Shown: one piece after another, positions 1 through 5,204 of the stretch
Numbering within the stretch: position 1 is the first letter of the stretch
Layout: every line of letters begins with the position of its first letter
Assembly: GCA_001780825.1 (NCBI GenBank)
Contig: MFIX01000137.1
Location: forward strand, 2,151-7,428
Source of the DNA: Candidatus Glassbacteria bacterium RIFCSPLOWO2_12_FULL_58_11
GTDB lineage: Bacteria > Gemmatimonadota > Glassbacteria > GWA2-58-10
Length of the DNA: 5,278 nucleotides
Reading direction: 5' to 3'
Made by a program: the position numbers and the translations under genes
Notes under the pieces: generated by a model
What the model saw: the letters and a program-made list of their open reading frames with translations, nothing else
What the model was told of the DNA's origin: nothing
The model's database searches: none

Positions 1-246
1 GGGGCCGGCGCTCTGATCGGGGTGGAGCTGACAGAGAGCTGCCTGATGCGGCCGCGGAAATCGCTCTCCGGAATCAGTTACGGTTCGGCTGCCGCCTTTG
101 AAAATTGCCTGCTCTGCCCGCGCGAGGATTGCCGGGGCAGGCGCATGAAATTCGACGCCGGGCTGTTTGCGGAGTTATATCAGGGAGCGAAACACGGCGG
201 GCTGTACGCGGAGAGCTGTTCCTGCGGGCATGATTCCAAGAGCTGA
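1..246 (+). CDS. C-terminal end of a B12-dependent methionine synthase activation-domain-like protein (partial, 5' cut by window)
   Basis: The frame is open from base 1, so the gene begins left of the window; 81 residues are visible and the stop is at 244-246. Two things point to the family of stand-alone proteins related to the activation (S-adenosylmethionine-binding) domain of cobalamin-dependent methionine synthase. The first is the segment LTESCLMRPRKSLSGISYG, which resembles the family's conserved 'TES..M.P.KS.SG' stretch. The second is the C-terminal cysteine cluster CLLCPREDCRGRR, a CxxCxxxxC pattern that often ends these proteins and may bind a metal or cluster. A further CSC pair lies near the end. 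In MetH this domain supports reductive reactivation of the corrinoid; stand-alone members are thought to serve corrinoid enzymes, but the partner here is not visible. No downstream gene follows on the same strand at operon spacing. Family assignment rests on remembered motifs. Confidence 0.68.
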   Translation, partial: GAGALIGVELTESCLMRPRKSLSGISYGSAAAFENCLLCPREDCRGRRMKFDAGLFAELYQGAKHGGLYAESCSCGHDSKS

Positions 247-325
247 ATTATAAATACTGGTAAAAATGGTATCCTGGTTTACAAGGGATGTAATTTATAT
301 ATACGTTTATGGTTTTGGCGTGTGC

Positions 326-359
326 TTGATAATATTATAACCAGTTGATAATTTATAAC
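326..359. repeat. Imperfect tandem direct repeat, AT-rich
   Basis: TTGATAATATTATAAC (326-341) is followed after three bases by TTGATAATTTATAAC (345-359). The copies differ by a single-base indel and one neighbouring change. It lies in a stretch of about 28% G+C and directly precedes a perfect palindrome. It could be a paired protein-binding site, or simply a small duplication in AT-rich DNA. Confidence 0.4.
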
Positions 360-366
360 ATCCGTA

Positions 367-382
367 GCGGTTCGCGAACCGC
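367..382. repeat. Perfect 16-base palindrome (REP-like)
   Basis: GCGGTTCGCGAACCGC is a perfect inverted repeat with no spacer, a GC-rich island inside very AT-rich DNA. Together with the flanking GTA before it and CCC after it, it resembles a degenerate copy of the dispersed extragenic palindromes of the form GGGGCGGTTCGCGAACCGCC seen in many genomes. That kinship is inference from memory; whether it is dispersed in this genome cannot be seen from one window. Confidence 0.5.
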
Positions 383-613
383 CCGTGTCAAGAAATATAT
401 CTGCCGGTAAAAAAGATTCTAGCACCGCTTTCGGATGGCCCAAGAGAACCATATCGTTATTTATTTCCTATTTTTCAAAATAAAGATTACGACCTGAATT
501 TTATGGTAGTAGGTTTTTACTTGGGGAAATATAACTTTCCTTTTCCTAAAGCTTATTATCAAAATACAATAATGTACAAGCTGTATAATGATCTAGTGCC
601 TGCTACTTCTTAG
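368..613 (+). pseudogene. Possible gene tail: 81-codon open stretch without a good start
   Basis: The plus frame is open from just after a TAG at 365-367 to TAG at 611-613. No ATG occurs before 503, and no ribosome site precedes that one. The predicted peptide is rich in Tyr, Phe, Pro, Asn and Lys, for example PYRYLFPIFQNKDYDLNF and YLGKYNFPFPKAYYQN, which looks more like a soluble or cell-surface protein tail than random sequence. The stop lies 23 bases before a good plus-strand terminator, as expected of a genuine gene end. I do not recognise a family. The likeliest reading is the 3' remnant of a gene whose front was lost or frameshifted near the palindrome at 367-382. Chance opening in AT-rich sequence remains quite possible. 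Confidence 0.3.
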
Positions 614-636
614 TTCGAAAAATATTTCAGAATTGT

Positions 637-675
637 AAAGGGTAAGGTCCTTTTTGGGATTTTACCCTTTTTCCT
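637..675 (+). terminator. Rho-independent terminator
   Basis: AAAGGGTAA (637-645) pairs perfectly with TTACCCTTT (662-670). The stem continues inward with GGTCC (646-650) against GGATT (657-661), including two G-U pairs, to a six-base loop. A run of T (668-672) and a pyrimidine-rich tail follow, so it works best on the plus strand. The tail on the minus strand is poor, so it is a weaker candidate for terminating the minus ORF that ends at 688. Confidence 0.7.
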
Positions 676-687
676 TCTCTCCGACAT

Positions 688-990
688 TTAATGTGGTTGG
701 AATGCATGCAGGGTAGATACTGGGACAGAAGACATCAAATAATCGCCAATTTCGAGCTCCAGGAGCTTTCTGCTGCACGATCTGCTTTCTGGGATACATG
801 GCTCAGCCTGGAGATGATCGTCGGTTATAGTAGTTTTTGAGAAAAAAGAGACAGTTTGTGAGAAATATAAGACATTGATTGCCAGAAAAAGGAGCAGCCC
901 GACGGGTAAAGCTATTGAAAACTTATGCGGTTTTAAGTTGGATGCTGCAATACGTCCGTTGTTGTTCGGTTCCGCTTCGCTCCACCGCAC
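688..990 (-). CDS. Small hypothetical membrane protein or gene fragment
   Basis: This is a 100-codon minus-strand frame starting with GTG and ending in TAA. Residues about 24-43 (FSIALPVGLLLFLAINVLYF) form one convincing transmembrane helix. It is preceded by a basic stretch (NLKPHK), giving an N-in orientation. After the helix comes SKTTITDDHLQ, then a Cys-containing soluble part with no recognisable motif. The GTG has no Shine-Dalgarno sequence and the first 12 codons lie inside the inverted repeat at 957-997, so the start is doubtful. One helix followed by an acidic pair is also how many GT-C type membrane glycosyltransferases begin, so this could be the front of such a gene broken by a frameshift; that is speculative. 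It shares the reading frame of the YqaJ-like stump upstream. No family recognised. Confidence 0.3.
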   Translation of the reverse strand: MRWSEAEPNNNGRIAASNLKPHKFSIALPVGLLLFLAINVLYFSQTVSFFSKTTITDDHLQAEPCIPESRSCSRKLLELEIGDYLMSSVPVSTLHAFQPH

Positions 991-997
991 AACAACG
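957..997. repeat. Long imperfect inverted repeat
   Basis: CGTTGTTGT (957-965) pairs with ACAACAACG (989-997). After one mismatch (966/988), CGGT (967-970) pairs with ACCG (984-987), around an inner GC/GC mini-hairpin with loop TTC (974-980). It separates the truncated YqaJ-like stump (stop at 1012-1014) from the membrane ORF. No T tract follows on either strand, so it is not a normal terminator. A dispersed palindrome or a recombination-related hairpin are the options. The boxes do not match the attC core consensus. Confidence 0.6.
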
Positions 998-1011
998 ACT
1001 GGCTGACTAAT

Positions 1012-1146
1012 TCAGAAGGTTGTATTAATGGGGTTTGCACCCATGATTGCCGGGGCATCCGAGGCGCCAATGCCCTGGCTGCGCCACTCGAGCCACTTGA
1101 AGGTTCCTTGTTGCAGAATTATGATCTTGTAAGGGAGGTGGTCCAT
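1012..1146 (-). pseudogene. N-terminal stump of a YqaJ-like (lambda exonuclease-type) recombination nuclease
   Basis: A 44-codon minus-strand frame runs from ATG at 1146 to TGA at 1014-1012. The segment QGTFKWLEWRSQGIGASDAP followed by AIMGANP matches the start of the YqaJ viral recombinase family, whose members typically begin with a hydrophobic strand, then 'Q.T.EWL.WR..GIGASDAPAIMG.NP'. These are PD-(D/E)XK 5'-3' exonucleases used with a single-strand annealing protein in phage recombination. Intact members run to roughly 200 residues or more; here everything after 'NP' is missing, including the catalytic Asp/Glu-x-Lys core, so the product cannot be active. The frame ends close to the inverted repeat at 957-997. 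It lies 81 bases after the zinc-ribbon gene in the same frame and has only a weak ribosome site. The motif is strong although short, so the family call is fairly firm and the pseudogene status firmer. Confidence 0.7.
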
Positions 1147-1227
1147 TGCTCGCACGCCTGGATGCGGCAAAAACAGCGGCAAGGTTTTGCAATCCGCTGG
1201 AGGCTCTTGACTGGCAATTTCCGGGGC

Positions 1228-1512
1228 TCACTGCTCTTCAGGCCCGGTCTCTTCTTTTGTGACCCGGGCCGCCTCACTCGCGCACCTGGGGCAGACTAAA
1301 GTCTGCAGTATATCCCGTTGCGAGGAAAATGCGGCTGGAAATAGACCGGAGCGCACGCCCAGTTGATCCGCAAGTAACAATATATTCGGTTCCATACTCT
1401 TACGCAGCTCCCAAACTTTTTTCCAGTCTTCCTCGATCTCCTTATCCGGCTGCATCGCTTCCTCGACCGTACCTTTCCACCCGCAGTCTGAGCACGTGTA
1501 ATAATCTGCCAT
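1228..1512 (-). CDS. Small zinc-ribbon protein (94 aa), function unknown
   Basis: It starts with ATG at 1512, preceded by a clear Shine-Dalgarno site (AGGGGA, three bases before ATG), and ends in TGA. The N-terminal motif YYTCSDCGWKGTVEEA contains a CxxC knuckle with the Gly-Trp-Lys-Gly turn usual in zinc ribbons. A second knuckle, CPRC, lies at about residues 74-77. The four cysteines would form one Zn(Cys)4 site, with some 60 residues between the halves. That insert is charged and probably helical (about 24-52, rich in Glu, Lys and Trp), then hydrophobic. The C-terminus is polar and acidic. Such proteins are commonly nucleic-acid or protein binders, but nothing here names the target. It lies between a truncated Fis-type HTH and a YqaJ-like stump, which suggests an origin in a phage or plasmid module. 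It appears intact. I do not recognise a named family. Confidence 0.7.
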   Translation of the reverse strand: MADYYTCSDCGWKGTVEEAMQPDKEIEEDWKKVWELRKSMEPNILLLADQLGVRSGLFPAAFSSQRDILQTLVCPRCASEAARVTKEETGPEEQ

Positions 1513-1647
1513 AATTCCCCTAACTGATTTAGACTGGTATTCACCATATCAAAATTGAATCAGGAAAAGATAGCCATCTTTTTCGATTTTGGCAGGTTTC
1601 CCCTGCACTACCCGGCTCGAACCAAGAGTTTCTGTATTGCTTCTCCA

Positions 1648-1770
1648 CTATTTTAGGGTGTTTACTGTCACGCCGAGCAATTTTGCGGTCTGCGCGTAGT
1701 TGTTACCGGTCAACTCCCAGGCTCTCCTGAAGTACATTTTTTTTACATCCTCAAAGTTCTTTATTAGCCT
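1648..1770 (-). pseudogene. Truncated Fis/NtrC-type helix-turn-helix domain
   Basis: The minus frame is open from 1770 (TAA at 1773-1771 just upstream) to TAG at 1650-1648. From ATG at 1737 it gives 29 residues. The stretch RRAWELTGNNYAQTAKLLGV plus TVNTLK matches the C-terminal HTH of Fis and of sigma-54 activators (family pattern 'aLe.tgGN...AAklLGi...TLr.KL'). The preceding NFEDVKKMYF matches the linker helix. The recognition helix is cut right after NTLK, about ten residues before the usual end, at an AAAA run that could mark a frameshift. Upstream, another frame reads YRESVKANKEL, reminiscent of the 'YREAV' start of single-domain Fis-like proteins, then stops. I therefore take this as the decayed remnant of a small Fis-family regulator or the end of a larger activator. 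A GAGG lies ten bases before ATG 1737, so a tiny peptide could still be made. Confidence 0.6.
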
Positions 1771-1823
1771 TTACACTCTCTCGATATCTCGTCATTAATT
1801 GGGTATCCCACGACTCATCCGCA

Positions 1824-2957
1824 CTACCGATGTGGCGTGTATAGCCACACTTTACCGCGCCCGCCAACGAGAAAGGAGGTGCCGGAGCCCTCGGAGCGAA
1901 ATTGGCAAATGCTCTGGAAATTCTCGTCGAGAATCTCCTGATAGATCAGTGGGCCCGAAGATTCGTTTACATAGAGGACGCTGCGATGCCACCCACCTCT
2001 ACCATTTAGAATGCTCGCATACTCGTCCGATTCTCCTCGTGTTGTCCTCCCTGCCGCTGGCAATCGCACTCCGGCGGCTACATGAAGATATCTGGCAAAC
2101 GGCGCGTCGAGCTTGCTGACAGGATTCAGATCCGGACCGAAGGCATAGAGCTGATCTTCTCCGGCGACCAGGATTTGAGAGACGGCTTGGCGATCCGAAC
2201 CCACGAGTTCGAAATCTGAGTATGAGAAAGGGAGCTTCTTTTGTGCCACGATCTCCCCTGTATTCTTTCGAACTGTCATGACTCCGTCGAACCCGCTCGT
2301 CACCAGTTCCAGTAGACCGTCACCGTCGAGATCTCCCGTCTTCAAATGCGCCACAGGTTGAGAGACTTTCAATTCCTTGAGAAGTCCCTTAGCAGGGCTG
2401 AAGAACAGCAATCCTCTGGACTGTTCATACAGCACGATCTCTTTGGTTCCATCATTGTTCATGTCAACGATTCCAGGATCACCCATCGCTTTGTACTTCG
2501 CGTCATACTTCCACAACACGTCACCGTGCATGTTGAGTAGAGCCGGGCTTGGAGTTCCCCATAGTCCCCCGGCAAGCCACTCTTGTGTCCCGTCTCCGTC
2601 AAGATCTACTGCACGAACATCTAACAGATTATCTATCTTGTATAGAAGGCAGGACTTGCGGACGCCATCCGATTTCAAGAGGCATGCTTTATTGCTTCCA
2701 AGGACCAGGATTTCTTCTTCAAGGTCGGCGTCGAAATTGCCGATTCTTAGATCCGTCACCAGATTCAGACTGCTGTCCTCAAAAAACAATTTCTTCTCGA
2801 GAGTGCGCCTGTTTACCGTAATACGTGCTTCCGCGAGTTCTTTGGGTGGAAATCCTCCACCACATCCGTTTCCCAGTAACAGGACGACACTCGTACAAAC
2901 GGCCCCTGTCAACATGCTGAAGGTGCGTAGATGACGAATTCGTTTCCAGATGCTCAT
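1824..2957 (-). CDS. FG-GAP/VCBS-repeat lipoprotein
   Basis: This protein has 377 residues. The N-terminus is basic (KRIRHLR), then hydrophobic to about residue 28 (SVVLLLGNGC), with Cys32 followed by three glycines. This looks like a lipoprotein signal, although Gly29-Asn30-Gly31 before the Cys is not the textbook lipobox. Four repeats with Asp/Asn-rich calcium loops follow: NFDADLEEE (about 74-82), DLDGDGTQE (118-126), DMNNDGTKE (165-173) and DLDGDGLLE (209-217). Each is followed by a short hydrophobic strand, as in FG-GAP/VCBS beta-propeller blades. The second half lacks clear loops but keeps the strand rhythm and ends in VGGRGKVWLY. Seven or so blades would be usual. The likely place is the outer membrane or cell surface, in binding or adhesion; substrate unknown. 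GAGG lies nine bases before ATG and AGGG only two, so the start is reasonable. A TTGACA lies about 55 bases upstream without a good -10 element. No operon partner is evident. Confidence 0.8.
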   Translation of the reverse strand: MSIWKRIRHLRTFSMLTGAVCTSVVLLLGNGCGGGFPPKELAEARITVNRRTLEKKLFFEDSSLNLVTDLRIGNFDADLEEEILVLGSNKACLLKSDGVRKSCLLYKIDNLLDVRAVDLDGDGTQEWLAGGLWGTPSPALLNMHGDVLWKYDAKYKAMGDPGIVDMNNDGTKEIVLYEQSRGLLFFSPAKGLLKELKVSQPVAHLKTGDLDGDGLLELVTSGFDGVMTVRKNTGEIVAQKKLPFSYSDFELVGSDRQAVSQILVAGEDQLYAFGPDLNPVSKLDAPFARYLHVAAGVRLPAAGRTTRGESDEYASILNGRGGWHRSVLYVNESSGPLIYQEILDENFQSICQFRSEGSGTSFLVGGRGKVWLYTPHR

Positions 2958-3129
2958 TTCCCTGATCCTCTGTTCATACGCCTAACAATGGTTACCAGTC
3001 TTCGGAGTCCTTGTCAATAGGTGTGAAAATAGGATTCAGGCGGCGGCTTTTCCTTCCACGAATGGTACTCGTATTCCGTCCTTGTATTCCATGCCCCTCA
3101 CGGGATATTCTCTTCTCCGAATACGCTGC

Positions 3130-4080
3130 TCAAACCCGGTAGTAATCTTTATACCAGTCCAGAAACTTTTTGACGCCCTTCTCGATGCCGGTGCGCGGCT
3201 CGAACCCCAGCAGCCGCCTGGCCTTTTTGATATCCGCGTAGGTTGACTCGCAGTCCCCCGGCTGGAGCGGCAGCATCAGCTTTTCCGCCTCGCGCCCCAG
3301 GTTTTTCTCAAGGCAGTCTATCAGATAGAGCAGCTCCACCGGCTTGTTGTTGCCCAGGTTGATCACCTCGTAGCCGAACCGGTGTTCCAGGCAGGCGGTT
3401 ACGCCCTCCACGATATCATCGATATAGGTGAAATCCCGTTTCATCTGGCCGTAGTTGTACACGGAAATCTTCTCGCCCTTCAGGATCGCCTCGGTGAACA
3501 GGAACATCGCCATGTCCGGCCGGCCCCACGGCCCGTAAACCGTAAAGAAACGCAGGCCGGTGGTGTTCAGCCCGTAAAGGTGCGAGTAGGAGTGGGCCAT
3601 CAGCTCATTGGCCCGCTTGGTCGCCCCGTAGAGTGAAATCTGTCCCTCGAGGACATCGTTTTCCCCGAACGGCAGCTTCCGGTTTTTCCCGTAAACGCTG
3701 GAGGAGGAGGCGTAGATCAGGTTATCCACTTTGTAGCGGCGGCACAGCTCGAGGATGTTGAGGAAACCCTCGAGGTTCGAGCGCTGGTAAGCCTGCGGGT
3801 TGGTCAGGGAGTAGCGGACTCCGGCCTGCGCCGCCAGGTGGATCACCTCGCGCACGCTCCCCTGTTTGAAAATCTCTTCCATCGCCGGATAATCGCAGAG
3901 GTCCACCTGGTGGAATACGAAAGCCTTGTGCGCCTTGAGCTCGGCGACACGGTCCCATTTGAGCCGGGTCGAATAATAATCGTTGACTATGTCGCTGCCG
4001 GTAACTTCGCGTCCCTCTTCGAGCAGCTTGCGGGCGACATGGTAGCCGATAAAACCCGCGGCGCCGGTGACCAGGATCAT
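3130..4080 (-). CDS. NAD-dependent sugar-nucleotide epimerase, UDP-glucuronate 4-epimerase type
   Basis: This extended short-chain dehydrogenase has 316 residues, the family's usual length. It would interconvert UDP-glucuronate and UDP-galacturonate in the cytoplasm, a precursor step for capsule, O-antigen or exopolysaccharide. Visible are the Rossmann loop GAAGFIG (residues 6-12), the acidic end of strand 2 with SDIVNDYYS (29-37), the signature AAQAGVRYSL (83-92), the ASSSSVYG strand with the catalytic Ser, and the active pair Tyr151/Lys155 in LYGATK. The substrate-loop motif VYGPWGRPDMA (about 181-191) and RDFTYIDD (215-222) follow. The AAQAGVRYS and GPWGRPDMA motifs separate this group from GalE and dTDP-glucose dehydratase. 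The frame extends upstream to 4149, but the start at 4080 is chosen: GGAGG lies six bases before it, the product then begins MILVTGAAGFIG as in the family, and the extension would overlap the likely promoter. Exact substrate is inferred from motifs. Confidence 0.9.
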   Translation of the reverse strand: MILVTGAAGFIGYHVARKLLEEGREVTGSDIVNDYYSTRLKWDRVAELKAHKAFVFHQVDLCDYPAMEEIFKQGSVREVIHLAAQAGVRYSLTNPQAYQRSNLEGFLNILELCRRYKVDNLIYASSSSVYGKNRKLPFGENDVLEGQISLYGATKRANELMAHSYSHLYGLNTTGLRFFTVYGPWGRPDMAMFLFTEAILKGEKISVYNYGQMKRDFTYIDDIVEGVTACLEHRFGYEVINLGNNKPVELLYLIDCLEKNLGREAEKLMLPLQPGDCESTYADIKKARRLLGFEPRTGIEKGVKKFLDWYKDYYRV

Positions 4081-4086
4081 CCGTAT

Positions 4087-4091
4087 CCTCC
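4087..4091 (-). promoter_or_regulatory. Ribosome binding site fixing the epimerase start
   Basis: GGAGG on the minus strand lies six bases before ATG 4080. It supports the shorter 316-residue product over the upstream ATG at 4149, which would add 23 residues foreign to the family. Confidence 0.85.
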
Positions 4092-4120
4092 AATGGCTTG
4101 TCCGGAAATGCAGGGCGGGA

Positions 4121-4149
4121 AATATAAATAATCCACGGCGCCGGAGCAA
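4121..4149 (-). promoter_or_regulatory. Likely sigma-70-type promoter of the epimerase gene
   Basis: On the minus strand TTGCTC (4149-4144, three of six matches to TTGACA) is followed after 17 bases by TATATT (4126-4121, five of six matches to TATAAT). The -10 is part of a short AT-rich patch in otherwise GC-rich DNA. Transcription would start about 30-35 bases before the epimerase ATG. The -35 box is weak. Confidence 0.5.
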
Positions 4150-4199
4150 AGAAGATAAAGTCCCTGCGCCTCGAACCCCGGTTTCCTGAAAATCAGTCC

Positions 4200-5108
4200 T
4201 CAGGGGGCCGTGAAATGCGATCTCTTTACTCTCAGCACCTGGCCCTTTTCGGCCTCGGTGATATAGACCCAGTCTCCCTTGGCCTGGACATTGGTCAGGT
4301 TGGCTCCGAAGCCGCTGGCGCAGCCCAGCAGCTTGCCCTGCGGGCTGACATAGTAGAGACGGCCTCCGCCGTAATGGGTGATAAACAGGTTCCCCCGCTC
4401 ATCCTCCTCGATCCCATCCGGCCCGTTGCCGCCGCTCATCAGGAAGATTTCTTTCCCCGGCCCGGCCTTGTGCCCGTTATCGCTCAACGGGAAGGCGGTG
4501 ACATTGCGGCGCACGGTCTGGGCCACGTAGAGGGTTTTCATATCCCGGCTGACAGTCAGCCCGTTGGGGAAAGCCAGCCCCTCCGCCAGCAGGTAAATCT
4601 TTTTATCGGCGATACTGCAGCAGAGCACCCTTCCGCCGGTGGTTTCATCCTCGCGGTTGGGGTCGGAGAAATAAAGGTCGCCATTGGCGGCCAGGAAGAT
4701 ATCGTTGACCTCGTTCAACGGCTTGCCCAGGTAGCTGTCGACCACGGTTTCGACTTTTTTTGAAGCTAGGTCGATTGCGATTATCCGCTTGCCCTCATAC
4801 TCGCAGGCGTAGAGCTTGCCATCCGCCGGGTTGAACGCCATCCCGTTGGCCGCGCCCTCCTTGACCGCCCCCAGATCGAGAAAGACCGTGGTCTTGCCGT
4901 CCGGCGCTATCCGGGCGATATCCGACTCCTTCTGGTAGGCTACCACGTAAAGGTTCCCGGCCGCATCGAACGCCGGCCCTTCCGGGAACTTGAATCCCTC
5001 GGAAAAAACTTCGAAATCAGCGGTCGTGCAGGGCTTGTCGGCCCACAGGGCGTTAGATAAAGCGGCCAGCGCCGCGACGGCGCTTGCCAGTAGAATGCTT
5101 CTGCTCAT
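4200..5108 (-). CDS. Exported SMP-30/gluconolactonase/LRE-type beta-propeller
   Basis: This protein has 302 residues. Residues 1-23 form a Sec signal peptide with an Arg near the start, an Ala/Leu core and a likely cleavage site ALWA|DKP, so the mature protein is periplasmic or secreted. The rest follows the six-bladed SMP-30 fold: FPEGPAFDAAGNLYV (Glu43, metal ligand), NGMAFNPADGKLY, NEVNDIFLAANGDLYFSDP (Asn135/Asp136), FPNGLTVSRDMKTLYVAQT (Asn182) and NGPDGIEEDERGNLFITHYGG (Asp231). These are the positions at which the family binds its divalent cation and substrate. Family members hydrolyse sugar lactones (gluconolactone and relatives) or other esters; the true substrate cannot be read here. 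GGGGGA lies five bases before the ATG. No terminator separates it from the epimerase 119 bases downstream, so partial cotranscription is possible. Confidence 0.88.
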   Translation of the reverse strand: MSRSILLASAVAALAALSNALWADKPCTTADFEVFSEGFKFPEGPAFDAAGNLYVVAYQKESDIARIAPDGKTTVFLDLGAVKEGAANGMAFNPADGKLYACEYEGKRIIAIDLASKKVETVVDSYLGKPLNEVNDIFLAANGDLYFSDPNREDETTGGRVLCCSIADKKIYLLAEGLAFPNGLTVSRDMKTLYVAQTVRRNVTAFPLSDNGHKAGPGKEIFLMSGGNGPDGIEEDERGNLFITHYGGGRLYYVSPQGKLLGCASGFGANLTNVQAKGDWVYITEAEKGQVLRVKRSHFTAP

Positions 5109-5133
5109 CAGCTTCCCCCATTTCCGGCGAGAG

Positions 5134-5145
5134 GGTTAATTAACC
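5134..5145. promoter_or_regulatory. Perfect 12-base palindrome upstream of the SMP-30 gene
   Basis: GGTTAATTAACC is a perfect inverted repeat 26 bases upstream of the SMP-30 start, between its ribosome site and the preceding gene. The position suits an operator overlapping a promoter, and the TTAATT within it could be part of a weak -10. No clear -35 is seen, and the binding protein is unknown. Confidence 0.3.
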
Positions 5146-5204
5146 ATGCGGGAATTTTTGCTCATTTAATTTCTTGCATCTCAGTCGCTGTCCGTGGTAC
5201 GGAA

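Noticed and set aside
278..305. TTTACA-16-TATACG as a plus-strand promoter for an RNA ending at the terminator near 670
   Set aside because: Such matches are expected by chance in DNA this AT-rich; no conserved RNA structure was recognised between them.
957..997. Inverted repeat as an integron attC site
   Set aside because: The outer arms do not contain GTTRRRY/RYYYAAC boxes.
1012..1230. TGA recoding joining the zinc ribbon, YqaJ stump and membrane ORF
   Set aside because: The epimerase and SMP-30 genes use TGA as normal stops at family-typical ends, and no selenocysteine-type hairpin is seen after these TGAs.
1025..1231. 68-codon minus ORF starting inside the end of the zinc-ribbon gene
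   Set aside because: It lies in a different frame from the YqaJ-like stump over the same bases; the stump has a family match and this does not.
2980..2986. GTTAGGC on the minus strand just before the lipoprotein gene, like an integron attC core
   Set aside because: No complementary RYYYAAC box or folded attC structure is found upstream, and neighbouring genes lack such sites.
2989..3017. TTGACA (3017-3012, minus) as the -35 of a promoter for the lipoprotein gene
   Set aside because: The -35 is perfect, but at 16-18 bases there is only TAACCA or AACCAT, too poor to call a -10.
2992..3129. 45 open codons continuing in frame after the epimerase stop
   Set aside because: The epimerase already has its full family length, and the extension has no start codon or motif.
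4081..4149. Upstream ATG extending the epimerase by 23 residues
   Set aside because: The added residues are not part of the family, no good ribosome site precedes them, and GGAGG lies just before the ATG at 4080.
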